DNA from: Burkholderiales bacterium
GTDB taxonomy: Bacteria; Pseudomonadota; Gammaproteobacteria; Burkholderiales; Burkholderiaceae_C
Length of the DNA: 64,000 nucleotides
Direction of reading: 5' to 3'
Assembly: GCA_003963075.1 (NCBI GenBank)
Contig: RXJV01000028.1
Coordinates: forward strand, 1 to 64,000
This document shows, one piece after another, positions 8,960 to 19,315 of the stretch. How positions within the stretch are numbered: the stretch's first letter is position 1; every line of letters starts with the position of its first letter. The translations under genes were made by a program, and so were the position numbers. The notes beneath the pieces were generated by a model. It saw only the letters and a list, made by a program, of their open reading frames with translations, searched no databases and was not told where the DNA came from.

Positions 8960-10644
8960 ATCGAGGGCAGGTTCAGTTCGTTCTGGCGGGCGCAGGCGAT
9001 GGCGGTTTCATAGCCCGCATCGGCATGGCGCATCACGCCGGTGCCAGGGTCGTTGAACAGCACGCGCTCCAGGCGGCGTGCCGCGGCCTCGGTGCCGTCG
9101 GCCACGATGACCACGCCGCTGTGCTGCGAGTAGCCCATGCCGACACCGCCGCCATGGTGCAGGCTGACCCAGGTGGCGCCGCCGGCGGTGTTGAGCAGCG
9201 CGTTCAGCAGCGGCCAGTCGGAGACGGCGTCGCTGCCGTCCTTCATGGCCTCGGTCTCGCGGTTGGGGCTGGCGACCGAGCCGCAGTCGAGGTGGTCGCG
9301 GCCGATGACGATGGGCGCCTTCAACTCGCCGCGCTTCACCATCTCGTTGAAGGCCAGGCCGGCGCGGTGGCGCTGCCCCAGCCCCAACCAGCAGATGCGC
9401 GCCGGCAGGCCCTGGAAGGCGATGCGCTCGCGCGCCATGTCCAGCCAGCGATGCACCCGCGCTTCGTGCGGGAACAGCTCCTTGATCTTGGCATCGGTCT
9501 TGTAGATGTCCTCGGGGTCACCGGACAGGGCCACCCAGCGGAAGGGCCCGCGACCCTCGCAGAACTGCGGGCGGACATAGGCCGGCACGAAGCCCGGGAA
9601 GTCGAAGGCGTTGTGAACGCCCCGGTCCAGCGCCACCTGGCGGATGTTGTTGCCGTAGTCCACCGTCGGCACGCCCAGGGCCTGGAAGTCCAGCATGGCC
9701 TGCACATGCACCGCGCAGCCGTGGGCGGCCGCGGCCTTCAGTTCGTCGTGCCGTGACGCATCGGCGGCGGCGGCCTTCCATTGCTCGACGCTCCAGCCGG
9801 CCGGCAGATAGCCGTTGATCAGGTCGTGGGCCGAGGTCTGGTCGGTCACCACATGGGGCCGCGGGGCGCTGCCGCCCTTCACGCGCATCACCAGCTCGGG
9901 CAGCAGCTCGGCGGCGTTGCCGAGCAGCGCGATCGAGATGGCCCGGCCCTCGGCCGCATAGCGCCGCAGCCGGGCGATGGCGTCGTCGAGGTCGGCGGCC
10001 TGCTCGTCCACATAACGGGTTTTGAGCCGGAAGTCGATGCGCGATTGCTGGCATTCGATGTTCAGCGACGAGAAGCCGGCGAAGGTGGCCGCCAGCGGCT
10101 GGGCGCCGCCCATGCCGCCCAGGCCGGCCGTCAGCACCCATTTGCCGCGGGCGTCGCCGCCGTAGTGCTGGCGGGCGGCCTCGGCAAAGGTCTCGTAGGT
10201 GCCCTGCACGATGCCCTGGGTGCCGATGTAGATCCAGCTGCCGGCCGTCATCTGGCCGTACATCATCAGGCCCTGGCGATCGAGCTCGTTGAAGTGCTCC
10301 CAGGTGGCCCAGTGCGGCACAAGGTTGGAATTGGCGAGCAGCACCCGCGGCGCGTCGGCATGGGTGCGGAACACGCCCACCGGCTTGCCGGACTGCACCA
10401 GCAGCGTCTCGTCATCGCCCAGCGTGCGCAGCGTGGCCAGGATGCGGTCGAAGGCCTCCCAGTTGCGCGCGGCCTTGCCGATGCCGCCGTAGACCACCAG
10501 CGCGTCCGGGTTCTCGGCCACGGCGGGGTCGAGGTTGTTCTGGATCATGCGGTAGGCGGCCTCGGTCAGCCAGCTCTTGCAGTGCAGCTGGGTGCCGGTG
10601 GGCGCCCGAACGGGACGGGCCGCGGGGCGGGGCAGGGCGGTCAT
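8956..10644 (-). CDS. hutU: Urocanate hydratase
   Basis: A 562-residue cytoplasmic enzyme converting urocanate to imidazolone propionate with tightly bound NAD+. The family signatures [16 protein letters not shown] near the N-terminus, [17 protein letters not shown] (NAD+ binding) and [16 protein letters not shown] near the C-terminus are present. The length matches the ~555-residue family. An AGGAG ribosome binding site (minus strand, around 10650-10655) precedes the ATG. It is the first gene of the leftward hut unit. Confidence 0.97.
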   Translation of the reverse strand: MTALPRPAARPVRAPTGTQLHCKSWLTEAAYRMIQNNLDPAVAENPDALVVYGGIGKAARNWEAFDRILATLRTLGDDETLLVQSGKPVGVFRTHADAPRVLLANSNLVPHWATWEHFNELDRQGLMMYGQMTAGSWIYIGTQGIVQGTYETFAEAARQHYGGDARGKWVLTAGLGGMGGAQPLAATFAGFSSLNIECQQSRIDFRLKTRYVDEQAADLDDAIARLRRYAAEGRAISIALLGNAAELLPELVMRVKGGSAPRPHVVTDQTSAHDLINGYLPAGWSVEQWKAAAADASRHDELKAAAAHGCAVHVQAMLDFQALGVPTVDYGNNIRQVALDRGVHNAFDFPGFVPAYVRPQFCEGRGPFRWVALSGDPEDIYKTDAKIKELFPHEARVHRWLDMARERIAFQGLPARICWLGLGQRHRAGLAFNEMVKRGELKAPIVIGRDHLDCGSVASPNRETEAMKDGSDAVSDWPLLNALLNTAGGATWVSLHHGGGVGMGYSQHSGVVIVADGTEAAARRLERVLFNDPGTGVMRHADAGYETAIACARQNELNLPSI

Positions 10645-10668
10645 GCGGATCTCCTGAAGCTGGGGCGG

Positions 10669-10704
10669 ACTCTAGTTGTCTATACAAGTCAAGTCAACTA
10701 GGAT
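10669..10704. promoter_or_regulatory. Overlapping divergent hut promoters with a HutC-type operator
   Basis: Leftward (hutU) promoter: -35 TTGACT (10692-10697 read on minus), 17-nt spacer, -10 TAGAGT (10669-10674 on minus). Rightward (hutC) promoter: -35 TTGTCT (10676-10681), 17-nt spacer, -10 TAGGAT (10699-10704), 6 nt before the hutC ATG. The imperfect palindrome GTTGTCTATACAAG (10675-10688) resembles the TTGTA-N-TACAA sites bound by GntR/HutC repressors. It covers the hutC -35 and the hutU spacer, so one bound repressor could silence both units. CTAGTTG (10672-10678) is repeated inverted as CAACTAG (10695-10701). Confidence 0.72.
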
Positions 10705-10710
10705 GAGCCC

Positions 10711-11439
10711 ATGTCCCGAGTTGTCCGTGCCGCCACCGGCCCCGAGCCCCAGTACCTCAAGGTCAAGAACCATCTGCGTGAAGGCATTGCCGGCGGCCAC
10801 TGGGTGGCCGGTGATCTGCTGCCGAGCGAAGGCGCTCTGGTCGCGCAGTTTGAGGTCAGCCGCATGACGGTGAACCGCGCCCTGCGCGAGCTGGTGCAGG
10901 AAGGGCTGATCGAGCGCGTGCAAGGGGTGGGCAGCTTTGTCGCGCAGCTGCACCGGATCTCCAGCACCTTGAACGTGCGCGATGTGCACGACGAAATCGT
11001 CGACCGCGGCGGGGTGCACGAGTCCATCGTCCATGCGCTCACCCGCGGCAAGGCCACGCCCCAGCAGGCGGCCGAGCTGGGGCTCAAGCGCGGCGCGCCG
11101 GTCTTCCTCAGCCTGATCACGCATCTGGAGAACGGCGTCGCCATCCAGTGCGAGGAGCGGGCCGTCAACCCGGCCTGTGCGCCCGACTACCTCGGCCAGG
11201 ACTTCTCGCGGGTCACGCCCACCCACTATCTGCTCGAGGTGGCGCCGCTCTCCGAGGCCCGCTACATGATCGAGGCGGCCCTGCCCGGTGAGGTCGAGGC
11301 CCGGCTGCTGGGCATCAGCCGGCGCGACCCCTGCCTGGTCGTCAAGCGCATCACCTACAGCCGCGGCGTGGCAGTCACCGCGGTCAAGCTGACCCATCCG
11401 GGGGCGCGTTACCAATTGCAAGGGAGCTTCTCCGCATGA
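10711..11439 (+). CDS. hutC: Histidine utilisation repressor HutC (GntR family)
   Basis: A 242-residue GntR/HutC regulator: winged helix (LKVKNHLREGIAGGHWVAGDLLPSE, then ALVAQFEVSRMTVNRALREL, residues ~15-75) and a C-terminal UTRA effector domain (~95-235) that in this family binds urocanate. It sits between the two hut arms and probably represses both through the operator just upstream, including its own gene. The -10 hexamer only 6 nt from the ATG suggests that its mRNA is leaderless. Confidence 0.95.
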   Translation: MSRVVRAATGPEPQYLKVKNHLREGIAGGHWVAGDLLPSEGALVAQFEVSRMTVNRALRELVQEGLIERVQGVGSFVAQLHRISSTLNVRDVHDEIVDRGGVHESIVHALTRGKATPQQAAELGLKRGAPVFLSLITHLENGVAIQCEERAVNPACAPDYLGQDFSRVTPTHYLLEVAPLSEARYMIEAALPGEVEARLLGISRRDPCLVVKRITYSRGVAVTAVKLTHPGARYQLQGSFSA

Positions 11440-11492
11440 ACCAAGGCGTGCGTGGCTGCGGAGAATGCCCAGTTGCCCGCATCGCGGGCTGA
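11436..11492 (+). CDS. Possible 18-residue peptide between hutC and hutD
   Basis: A short frame whose ATG overlaps the hutC stop (ATGA, 11436-11439), the same coupling used elsewhere in this operon, with an AGGGAG-like site 10 nt upstream. It begins MNQGVRGCGECP and ends at TGA 11490-11492. A 6-bp hairpin GCCCGC-ATC-GCGGGC (11475-11489) lies in its last codons. It may be a coupling or leader peptide, a decayed gene end, or chance. Confidence 0.25.
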   Translation: MNQGVRGCGECPVARIAG

Positions 11493-11513
11493 ACGCATTG
11501 CGAGGTGGAGACC

Positions 11514-12050
11514 ATGAGTTGGAGCAGGGTCAGCGCGGAAGACGTGCAGCCGCAGGCCTGGAAGAACAAGGGCGGCATGACCCGCGAGCTGCTCGCCTGG
11601 CCGCATGCCCACGACTGGGCGCTGCGCGTCAGCGTCGCTCGGGTGGAGCGTGACGGGCCGTTCTCGGCCTTCCCGGGTGTGCATCGCTGGCTGGCGGTCA
11701 TCGGCGGCGCAGGCCTGCGCCTGTTCGACTGGCCGCAGAGCGTGGGCGACGAGCCGCTGCGTTTCGACGGTGGTCTCGCGCCCGAGGCCGAGCTGATTCG
11801 CGGCGAGACCGAGGTTTTCAACGTGATGGAGCGAAGCGGCAATCTCGAACTCACGTCGGCCCACCAGGTGCTGCTGCCGAAGACGCCGTGGGTGGGGCTG
11901 TTCACGGTCCAGGGCGGCCTGTTGGAGCACGGTCATCGTGCCATGCCGATGGCCCCGCTGACCCTGGCCTGGTGCGAGCGGCCCGTGGTGCAGAGCTGCG
12001 TCTTCACCGGAGAGGGCCATGCCTGGTGGCTGACCTGGAGCGACGCATGA
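11514..12050 (+). CDS. hutD: HutD family protein (Ves-like cupin)
   Basis: A 178-residue HutD/Ves-type bicupin: [14 protein letters not shown] near the N-terminus, then ISVARV-like strands ([26 protein letters not shown]) and FNVMERSG in the middle, as in the family. HutD accompanies hut operons and is thought to be a governor that limits pathway flux rather than an enzyme. ATG 11514 is chosen over GTG 11505. Its end overlaps the hutI start by ATGA. Confidence 0.88.
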   Translation: MSWSRVSAEDVQPQAWKNKGGMTRELLAWPHAHDWALRVSVARVERDGPFSAFPGVHRWLAVIGGAGLRLFDWPQSVGDEPLRFDGGLAPEAELIRGETEVFNVMERSGNLELTSAHQVLLPKTPWVGLFTVQGGLLEHGHRAMPMAPLTLAWCERPVVQSCVFTGEGHAWWLTWSDA

Positions 12051-13258
12051 GGCTGTGGCGCGGCGGCCGGCTGGCCACGCTGGCGGGCGACAGCGGCTGG
12101 GGCCTGATCGACGATGGCGCGCTGTTAGTGGAGGACGGCCGGCTGCGCTGGGTCGGCGCCAGCGCCGAGCTGCCGGCCGAAGCGGCCGGGGCCGAGGTCG
12201 TCGAGCTTGATGGCGCCCTGGTCACGCCGGGTCTGGTGGACTGCCACACCCATCTCGTCTACGGCGGCAGCCGCGCCCACGAGTTCGAGCAGCGCCTGCT
12301 GGGCGCGAGCTATGCCGACATCGCCAAGGCCGGCGGCGGCATCCGCTCGACCGTGGCCGCCACGCGCGCCGCCAGCGAGGCCGAGCTGCTGGCCAGCGCC
12401 GGCAAGCGGGCAGCGGCGCTGCTGCGCGAGGGCGTGACGACGCTGGAGGTCAAGTCCGGCTACGGCCTGGACGCGGCGACCGAGGCGCGCATGCTGCGCG
12501 TCGCGCGCCGGCTCGGCGACCTGGGCGTCGATGTGCGCACCACCTACCTGGCCGCCCACGCGCTGCCGCCCGAGTTCACCGACGCCGACGCCTACATCGA
12601 CGCCGTCTGCCGCTGGCTGCCCGAGCTGTACGGGCAGGGTCTGGTCGACGCGGTGGATGCCTTCTGCGAGCACATCGCCTTCAGCCCGGCCCAGGTCAGT
12701 CGGGTGTTCGACGCCGCCCGCCAGCTGGGGCTGCCGGTCAAGCTGCATGCCGAGCAGCTCAGCGACCAGGGGGGCAGCCAGCTCGCGGCCGGCTACCAGG
12801 CTTTGAGCTGTGACCACCTCGAATACCTCAGCCCGGCCGGCGTGGCGGCGCTGGCGCGCGCCGGCACGGTGGCCGTGCTGCTGCCCGGTGCCTTCTATGC
12901 GCTGCGCGAGACCCAGCTGCCGCCGATTGCCGCGCTGCGCGAGGCCGGTGTGCCGCTGGCGCTCGCGACCGACCACAACCCCGGCACATCGCCGACGCTG
13001 TCCCCGCTGCTGATGCTCAACATGGCCTGCGTGCTGTTCCGCCTGACGCCCGAGGAGGCCTTGCGCGGCCTGACCGTCAACGGCGCCCGTGCGCTCGGCT
13101 TGGTGGACCGCGGCCGACTGCGGGCCGGGCAGCGCGCCGACTTTTGCATCTGGGATTGCGCCCATCCGCGCGAGCTGGCAGCATGTTTCGGACATAACCC
13201 GCTGAAAGAACGGGTCTGGCGGGGCAAGCGCCAGCAAGAACAGCAGGGACAAGCATGA
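12047..13258 (+). CDS. hutI: Imidazolonepropionase
   Basis: A 403-residue amidohydrolase that opens imidazolone propionate to N-formimino-L-glutamate. Metal ligands appear in [10 protein letters not shown], the substrate segment [10 protein letters not shown] follows, then [12 protein letters not shown] and ATDHNPGTS, all at family positions. Overlaps hutD and hutG by ATGA at both ends, indicating tight coupling in hutC-D-I-G-F. Confidence 0.97.
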   Translation: MRLWRGGRLATLAGDSGWGLIDDGALLVEDGRLRWVGASAELPAEAAGAEVVELDGALVTPGLVDCHTHLVYGGSRAHEFEQRLLGASYADIAKAGGGIRSTVAATRAASEAELLASAGKRAAALLREGVTTLEVKSGYGLDAATEARMLRVARRLGDLGVDVRTTYLAAHALPPEFTDADAYIDAVCRWLPELYGQGLVDAVDAFCEHIAFSPAQVSRVFDAARQLGLPVKLHAEQLSDQGGSQLAAGYQALSCDHLEYLSPAGVAALARAGTVAVLLPGAFYALRETQLPPIAALREAGVPLALATDHNPGTSPTLSPLLMLNMACVLFRLTPEEALRGLTVNGARALGLVDRGRLRAGQRADFCIWDCAHPRELAACFGHNPLKERVWRGKRQQEQQGQA

Positions 13259-14055
13259 GCGTCTACCGCCTTGAGCAGGGCCGTGTGCCGCTGCTGATCA
13301 GCCTGCCGCATGTCGGCACCGAGCTCCCGCCCGAACTGCGCGAGCGCCTGGTGCCGCGCGCGCTGGCCAGCGAGGACACCGACTGGCATCTGGAGCGGCT
13401 GTACCGGCCGCTGGCCGAACGTCTGGGCGCCAGCCTCATCGTGCCGCGCTACAGCCGCTATGTCATCGACCTGAACCGCCCGCCGGACGACCGGCCCCTC
13501 TACCCCGGCGCGGCCGGCGGCACCGGCCTGGTGCCCACGCATTTCTTCACCAGCGAGCCCCTTTACCGCGACGGCGCCGAGCCGGATGCCGCCGAGATCG
13601 CCGCGCGCCGCGAGGCCTGCTGGCGGCCCTACCACGAGGCCCTGGCCGCCGAGCTAGAGCGGCTGCGCGCCGAGCACGGCCGCGCATTGCTGTTCGACGG
13701 CCACAGCATCCGCTCCGAACTGCCTTGGCTGTTCGAAGGCACCCTGCCGGCCCTCAACCTGGGCACGGCCGACGGCGCCTCCTGCGCGCCGGCCGTCACC
13801 GAACGCCTCGGGCAGGTGCTGGCCGGCCAGCAGCGCTACAGCCATGTCGTCAACGGCCGCTTCAAGGGCGGCTACATCACGCGGCACTACGGCCAACCGG
13901 CCGGTGGCATTCATGCCGTCCAGCTCGAGATGTGCCAGCGTTGCTATATGCACGAGGATCGTGACCCTCGGGCCGCCTATGACGACAGTCTCGCGGCGCG
14001 GGTGGCGCCGCTGATCGAAAACCTGCTGCAGGAGCTGCTGGCATGTCCGGTCTGA
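13255..14055 (+). CDS. hutG: N-formylglutamate deformylase
   Basis: A 266-residue member of the N-formylglutamate amidohydrolase (FGase) family: [11 protein letters not shown] at the start, [25 protein letters not shown] and [11 protein letters not shown], with [11 protein letters not shown] further on. It hydrolyses N-formyl-L-glutamate to glutamate and formate. Together with hutF it defines the five-step form of the pathway, rather than the four-step one that releases formamide. Confidence 0.96.
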   Translation: MSVYRLEQGRVPLLISLPHVGTELPPELRERLVPRALASEDTDWHLERLYRPLAERLGASLIVPRYSRYVIDLNRPPDDRPLYPGAAGGTGLVPTHFFTSEPLYRDGAEPDAAEIAARREACWRPYHEALAAELERLRAEHGRALLFDGHSIRSELPWLFEGTLPALNLGTADGASCAPAVTERLGQVLAGQQRYSHVVNGRFKGGYITRHYGQPAGGIHAVQLEMCQRCYMHEDRDPRAAYDDSLAARVAPLIENLLQELLACPV

Positions 14056-15410
14056 AACAGCTTCACGCGCCCCTGGCCTGGGTCGGCGGCCGCTGGCAGG
14101 CCGATGTGCTGCTCAGCATCGAGAACGGCCATTGGCACAGCGTCGAGCCCGGCGTGCCCGCGCCGGCCGATGCCGAGCTGCTGGCCGGCCCGCTGATCCC
14201 GAGCCTGGTCAATGCGCACAGCCACGCCTTTCAGCGGGCCTTCGTCGGCCTGGCCGAGCGGCGGGAGGCCGGCCAGGACGATTTCTGGAGCTGGCGCGAC
14301 CGCATGTATGCGCTGGCCCTGCGCATCTCGCCGGCCCAGCTGCGTGCGGTGGCCACTCAGCTCTACAGCGAGTTGCTGCGCGGTGGCTACACCCAGGTCT
14401 GCGAGTTCCATTACCTGCACCATCCGGCCCGGGGCCAGGCCTTCGACGACGAGCTGGCGATGGCCTGGGCCCTGGCCGAGGCGGCCGAGGACGTCGGGAT
14501 CGGCCTGACCTTGCTGCCGGTGGTCTACACCCGCAGCGGCTTTGGCGCCGCTGGCTTGCGGCCCGACCAACACCGTTTCGCTGCCGATGCCGACTGGGCC
14601 TGGCGCGCCTGCCAGCGCATCGCCGCGGCCGGCCTGCCGCGCGTGAATGCCGGCCTGGCCCTGCACTCGCTGCGCGGCGCCTCGGCCGATGACATCGCGC
14701 GGCTGCGCCAGCTGCTGGGTGACCGCGAGCTGCCCCTGCACATCCATGTCGCCGAACAGACGGCCGAGGTGGACGACTGCCTCGCGGCGACCGGCCGCCG
14801 GCCGCTGCAATGGCTGGCCGAAGAGGCCGGGCTGGACCGGCGCTGGCAACTGGTGCATGCCACCCATGCGCTGCCGGCCGAGATCGAAGCCATCGGCGCG
14901 AGCGGCGCCGGCATCGTCATCTGCCCCGGCACCGAAGCCAACCTGGGCGATGGGTTGACCGACCTGCCGCGCTGGCTGGCCGCGGGCGTGCCCTTGACGG
15001 TGGGGTCGGACAGTCAGGTCACCCGGGGCTGGGTCGAGGAGCTGCGCTGGTTGGAGTACGGCCAGCGCCTGCTGCGGCGCCAGCGCAATGTGGCGGCCGA
15101 TCCCGGCGTGCAGCCTTCCAGCGCCGCGCGCCTGTTCGACGCGGCCGTGGCCGGGGGCGCCGCGGCGGCGGGCCTGGCGCGTTGGGGCCTGGTGGCGGGT
15201 GCTCGCGCCGATGCCCTGGTGCTGAACCGCGACGCCGATGCTCTGCGCGGATTGCCCGACGACCACCTGCTCGATGCGGTGGTGTTCGGCAGCACGGGCT
15301 CGCCCTGGCAGTCGGTGTGGGTCTCGGGCCGTGCCCACCCCTGGCGTGCGCCGAGCCGGACCGGCGAGGCGTTCGCGCAGGCGATGCGGGAGTTGTGGCC
15401 GGCGAACTGA
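14043..15410 (+). CDS. hutF: Formimidoylglutamate deiminase
   Basis: A 455-residue amidohydrolase. [12 protein letters not shown] carries the first metal ligands, EFHYLHH and [14 protein letters not shown] follow, and [22 protein letters not shown] carries the late aspartate region typical of HutF. It deiminates N-formimino-glutamate to N-formylglutamate, which HutG then cleaves. The start overlaps the hutG end by 13 bp. It is the last gene of the rightward hut unit; no histidine permease gene is present in the locus. Confidence 0.96.
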   Translation: MSGLKQLHAPLAWVGGRWQADVLLSIENGHWHSVEPGVPAPADAELLAGPLIPSLVNAHSHAFQRAFVGLAERREAGQDDFWSWRDRMYALALRISPAQLRAVATQLYSELLRGGYTQVCEFHYLHHPARGQAFDDELAMAWALAEAAEDVGIGLTLLPVVYTRSGFGAAGLRPDQHRFAADADWAWRACQRIAAAGLPRVNAGLALHSLRGASADDIARLRQLLGDRELPLHIHVAEQTAEVDDCLAATGRRPLQWLAEEAGLDRRWQLVHATHALPAEIEAIGASGAGIVICPGTEANLGDGLTDLPRWLAAGVPLTVGSDSQVTRGWVEELRWLEYGQRLLRRQRNVAADPGVQPSSAARLFDAAVAGGAAAAGLARWGLVAGARADALVLNRDADALRGLPDDHLLDAVVFGSTGSPWQSVWVSGRAHPWRAPSRTGEAFAQAMRELWPAN

Positions 15411-15466
15411 CCCAAAACGCCCGAAACTCCGTGCGCTCACGGCCATCGGATGGCAAGGAGTTCTTG

Positions 15467-17023
15467 ATGGTCGACTTGAGTCAGTTGCCGATCCGCGCCC
15501 GGCTGGCTGCCGTGGGCCTGCTGGCAGGCCTGGGCATGCTGCTGATTGGCGGCTCCGGGCTGTTGGCCCAGGCCGATGCGCGCGAGCAGCTCAAGCGCTT
15601 CGTCGACAACGATGTGGAGGCCCTGACCCAGCTGTCCAACGCGCGCGCGGCGGTTGGCAACCTGCGCCGCTACGAGAAGGACACCCTGCTCAACATGGCC
15701 AACGGCCAGGCGGTCGCCAAGTACCGCAAGGAGTGGGACGAGGCCGAGGCCAAGGCCCGCGGCGCGCTGGACAAGGCGGCGACGCTCAAGCTCAGCGCCG
15801 AGATCCTGTCGGCCGTGGCCGAGGCCCAGCGCGCGCTCACAGCCTACCGCGATGGCTTTGTGCCCTTTGCCGAGCGGGTCGGCAATGGCGAGTTCCCCGA
15901 CGCCGCCGAGGCCAACAATGGGATGGGTCCGTTCAAGGATCCGGTGCGGGCACTGGACAAGGAGTTGCCGGCGTTGGCCAAGCACATCGACAGCAATGCG
16001 GATGTCCCGGTTGCACAGATCGACGCACGCGTCGCCTCGTGCCGCACCGGCCTGATCGCGCTGCTGGTGGTGGCGATCGCGCTGCTGGCGGTGCTGCTGC
16101 AGGCCAATGCGCGGTCCATCCTCGGTTCACTGCGGCGTGCCGTGGCTGCCGCCGAGCGGATTGCGCAGCAGGACCTCACCGGCGAAGTGAAGTCGCGCGG
16201 CCGGGACGAGGTTGCGCAGCTGATGACGGGCATGGCGGCCATGAAGGACGCCCTGACCGGCGTGGTGCGGCAGGTGCGCGGCGCAACCGACAGCATCGCC
16301 ACGGCGTCCAGGGAGGTGGCGGTCGGCAGCCATGATCTGAGCCAGCGCACCGAGCAGGCGGCGTCGAACCTGCAAAAGACCGCGTCGGCGATGGAGCAAC
16401 TGACGGCCAGCGTCAGCCACAACGCCGAAGCGACGGCGCGTGCCAATCAACTGGCCAGCGACGCGGCACAGGTGGCACGCCGCGGCGGTGATGTGGTCAG
16501 CGAGGTCGTCGCGACCATGGACCGCATCAGCAGCAGCTCGCACAAGATCAGCGACATCATCGGCACGATCGACGGCATTGCCTTCCAGACCAATATCCTG
16601 GCGCTGAATGCCGCGGTCGAGGCGGCCCGCGCGGGCGAGCAGGGCCGGGGCTTTGCGGTCGTCGCGGCCGAGGTCCGCACGCTGGCGCAGCGCAGCGCGG
16701 AGGCGGCCAAGGAGATCAAGGCCCTGATCACGCGCAGCGCCGAGAACGTCGACAGCGGCGCCGCCCTGGTGGCCCAGGCGGGCGAGACCATGACCGAGAT
16801 CAACGCCTCGATCGCCCGGGTCAGCGACATCGTGGCCGAAATCAGCAACGCGACCCGTGAGCAGCGCAGCGGCATCGGCCAGATCGGTCAGGCGATCGCG
16901 GTGCTGGACACGATGACCCAGCGCAACGCGGCGCTGGTGGAGGAATCTGCCGCGGCGGCGCAGAGCCTGCAGCAGCAGGCCGACGAGCTGTCGCGCTCGG
17001 TGGCCGTGTTCAGGCTGGGTTGA
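15467..17023 (+). CDS. Methyl-accepting chemotaxis protein
   Basis: A 518-residue chemoreceptor. TM1 at ~11-33, a periplasmic four-helix-bundle-type sensor (~34-193), TM2 at ~194-212, HAMP (~213-266), then the coiled-coil signalling domain with the conserved hairpin [20 protein letters not shown] and [20 protein letters not shown]. The AAGGAG site at 15455-15460 supports the start. It has no C-terminal CheR-binding pentapeptide. Its position 56 bp after hutF suggests it may sense histidine, urocanate or a related amino acid; this is inference only. Confidence 0.93.
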   Translation: MVDLSQLPIRARLAAVGLLAGLGMLLIGGSGLLAQADAREQLKRFVDNDVEALTQLSNARAAVGNLRRYEKDTLLNMANGQAVAKYRKEWDEAEAKARGALDKAATLKLSAEILSAVAEAQRALTAYRDGFVPFAERVGNGEFPDAAEANNGMGPFKDPVRALDKELPALAKHIDSNADVPVAQIDARVASCRTGLIALLVVAIALLAVLLQANARSILGSLRRAVAAAERIAQQDLTGEVKSRGRDEVAQLMTGMAAMKDALTGVVRQVRGATDSIATASREVAVGSHDLSQRTEQAASNLQKTASAMEQLTASVSHNAEATARANQLASDAAQVARRGGDVVSEVVATMDRISSSSHKISDIIGTIDGIAFQTNILALNAAVEAARAGEQGRGFAVVAAEVRTLAQRSAEAAKEIKALITRSAENVDSGAALVAQAGETMTEINASIARVSDIVAEISNATREQRSGIGQIGQAIAVLDTMTQRNAALVEESAAAAQSLQQQADELSRSVAVFRLG

Positions 17024-18044
17024 GCGCGACGCGCAGGGCCTCGGCGGGCCGCAGCGCGCCGACGTCGAGGCCGCGCCAGTTGCGCAGCGCCAGATGGCTG
17101 TAGCCGCGCAGCAGCTCGTCCTCGGTCCGCAGCAGCGCTTGGGCGGCCGCGGCCATCGCCGCCTCGGCCGCGCGCACCGCGCCGTCGTCGATCTTCAAGG
17201 CCAGGCCCAGGCCCAGGCCGGGCAGAGCCGCGCAGTAGACGCCCTCGGCGCCGACCTTGCAGAACAGCGCTTCGCCCAAGGCCTGCATCACGCGGGTGTC
17301 GAAGCGGTCGGTGCCGCCGACCATGAAGGGCTCGGCCGCGACGGCCCGCCGCAGCCGCTGCGCGGCCCGGGCGTTGCCATCGGACAGGCCCTGCCCGGTC
17401 GCGCAGCGGGCGAAGGCCAGCGCCAGCGCGCGCAGCGGCAGCGCAAAGGTCGGGATCGAGCAGCCGTCGATGCCGCGCGGCGCCTGCTCGACATCCACGC
17501 CCGTGGCGGCTGACAGCGCGGCCGACACCTCGCGCATCACCGGATGCTCGGCCCCTACATAGCCGCGCACGACGGCGGCCGGGTCGGCGCCGCGGCTGCG
17601 CGCCATCAGGCAGGCGATGCAGACAAAGCCGCCGTGCTTGCCGGAACAGTTGTTGTGCAGCGGCGTGGCCTGCTCGCCGCGCGTGAGCATGCCGCGCAGC
17701 ACCGGCTCGCGGCCGGGCCATTGCGTGCCGCACTCCAGCGCGTTTTCGTCCAGTCCCAGCTTGGCCAGCACGCCAGAGGCGGTGGCCACATGCGCGGGCT
17801 CTCCGCTGTGCGAGGCGCAGGCCAGGGCCAGTTCGGCATCGCTGAGGCCGAAGGCGTCGGCCGCGCCGCTGGCCACCAGCGGCAGCGCCTGCAGCAGCTT
17901 GACGGCTGAGCGCGGGAAGATGGGCCTCTCGACGTCGCCCAGGGCCGTGTGGACCCTGGCCGACGCGTCAACGATGGCCAGCGCACCGGCGTGGCGCGAT
18001 TCGACCGCGTTGCCGCGCAGCACTTCGATCAGGATGGGGTTCAT
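17010..18044 (-). CDS. Asparaginase (L-asparaginase II, Rhizobium-type family)
   Basis: A 344-residue protein of the thermolabile rhizobial L-asparaginase family, unrelated to the E. coli AnsA/AnsB fold. Typical segments: [16 protein letters not shown] at the start, [35 protein letters not shown] and [10 protein letters not shown]. The serine in RSAVK with nearby lysine and the CSGKH motif are active-site candidates. Predicted to release ammonia from asparagine. A TACACT hexamer (minus, 18051-18056) lies 6 nt before the ATG. Its 3' end overlaps the convergent MCP gene by 14 bp. Confidence 0.9.
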   Translation of the reverse strand: MNPILIEVLRGNAVESRHAGALAIVDASARVHTALGDVERPIFPRSAVKLLQALPLVASGAADAFGLSDAELALACASHSGEPAHVATASGVLAKLGLDENALECGTQWPGREPVLRGMLTRGEQATPLHNNCSGKHGGFVCIACLMARSRGADPAAVVRGYVGAEHPVMREVSAALSAATGVDVEQAPRGIDGCSIPTFALPLRALALAFARCATGQGLSDGNARAAQRLRRAVAAEPFMVGGTDRFDTRVMQALGEALFCKVGAEGVYCAALPGLGLGLALKIDDGAVRAAEAAMAAAAQALLRTEDELLRGYSHLALRNWRGLDVGALRPAEALRVALNPA

Positions 18045-18136
18045 GCGGCCAGTGTAAGAAGGCCGCTGGGCCGGCCCCAGGCCCGGCCCGTACGGCAGCG
18101 AGGCCGGCGGGCCGGCCGCGCTGCCGCATCAGGCGA

Positions 18137-18643
18137 TCACTTCACCTTGCCGGCGTCGGCATTGCGCTTTTGCACGTCCTTGGCCTTCTTGGCCTTGGCG
18201 GCGGAAAGCTCTTTGTATTCCTCGTGGCGGTCGGCGCGCGTCGCGGCGAGGTCGGACTTGGCATGGGCTTCATTGCGCTTGAGGCCGCCGATCTCGCGGT
18301 TCTCCTGCTCGCGAGCCTTTTCGTCGCGCTGCGCCGCGGCCATGTCGCCACGCTTGATGGCGGCATCCTCGGCGCGCTGGTCGGCATTGCGCTCGGCGCG
18401 CTCTTCCCGCAGCTTGCGTTCATCACGACCGACGCGGGCCTTGTCGGCATCGATACGGGCGTTGTCCTGCGAGATCTCGTTGCGCTGGTACTGGATGTTG
18501 CGGTTGTCCTTGCGGATCTGGGCGTTGTCCTGCTTGAGCTGCGTGACGGGGTCCGGCGCCGAGGCAGCGGTGGCTTGAGCCGATGCAGCGCCACACAGGG
18601 CCAGGGCCAGGCTGGCAATTGCGAAATGGATGCTGGTCTTCAT
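18137..18643 (-). CDS. Secreted highly charged coiled-coil protein, function unknown
   Basis: A 168-residue protein with a signal peptide (MKTSIHFAIASLALALCGAASA) and a mature part that is almost entirely charged and helical, built of repeated Asp/Arg/Lys/Gln-rich heptads (DNAQIRKDNRNIQ, QRDEKAREQENREI). An AGGAG site (minus, ~18651-18655) fixes the start. Such proteins recur as conserved hypotheticals in Burkholderiales; a periplasmic spacer or chaperone role is only a guess. Confidence 0.75.
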   Translation of the reverse strand: MKTSIHFAIASLALALCGAASAQATAASAPDPVTQLKQDNAQIRKDNRNIQYQRNEISQDNARIDADKARVGRDERKLREERAERNADQRAEDAAIKRGDMAAAQRDEKAREQENREIGGLKRNEAHAKSDLAATRADRHEEYKELSAAKAKKAKDVQKRNADAGKVK

Positions 18644-18828
18644 GGTGAAACTCCTGATGAGCATGTGAAGGAAGGGCTGGGACAGTCGGCGATGCCGTGA
18701 GCTGACAACGGCCAACCGCGTCGGCCGTTGACATCACAATGCTCGACGCCAGCATTCAGCACACGAAACGCCAACGCGCACTGCTTCTGTGCGCGGCGTC
18801 GTGTCCCGCAGCCTCACTTTGAATCCAC

Positions 18829-19260
18829 ATGAATTCCTACGCTTTGACCCCCATCACTTCACGCCGCGGGATCCGTGCCGCAGGCATCTTGACGACCCTC
18901 GCGGCGGCCCTGACGCTGGCAATGCCGATGACCGGCTGCGTCGTCAAGGAGCAGGTCGTGGTCAGGGAGGCACCCGTCCATGTGCAGGTTCGGCATGTGC
19001 CGGCACCGATCGCCGAGGATCGCGGGGCATGGCCGGGGCCCGGCTGGAACTGGGTACCGGGCCATTGGAAGTGGGAAGGCCGTGACTGGGCCTGGGTGCA
19101 TGGCCGCTGGGTCCAGCAGGTGGTGCCGACCATGCCCGTCGTCATCGTCGAGCCGATCACGCCGGCGCCGTCACCTCAGCACTATTGGGTGCCGGGGCAC
19201 TGGGTATGGCGTATCGATTCGAGCGGCTGGTTCTGGATCAAGGGCAGCTGGCACTCCTGA
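18829..19260 (+). CDS. YXWGXW-repeat-type lipoprotein
   Basis: A 143-residue predicted lipoprotein. The signal sequence ends in the lipobox MTGC, and the mature part carries tryptophan-rich repeats of the form W-V-P-G-H-W (NWVPGHWKW, DWAWVHGRWV, YWVPGHWVW, FWIKGSWH), the hallmark of the YXWGXW family. Probably an outer-membrane anchored protein of unknown role. Divergent from the charged periplasmic protein at 18137. Confidence 0.78.
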   Translation: MNSYALTPITSRRGIRAAGILTTLAAALTLAMPMTGCVVKEQVVVREAPVHVQVRHVPAPIAEDRGAWPGPGWNWVPGHWKWEGRDWAWVHGRWVQQVVPTMPVVIVEPITPAPSPQHYWVPGHWVWRIDSSGWFWIKGSWHS

Positions 19261-19292
19261 CCGCCGGAGCGCCGCATCGGCGGCCCCAATTC

Positions 19293-19309
19293 GCGCCCAG
19301 GTTGGGCGC
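19293..19309. terminator. Hairpin between convergent genes, possible terminator
   Basis: GCGCCCA (19293-19299), 3-nt loop, TGGGCGC (19303-19309). It lies between the lipoprotein stop and the convergent GGDEF gene. No T-run follows on either strand, so intrinsic termination is uncertain. Confidence 0.35.
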
Positions 19310-19315
19310 TCGGCG

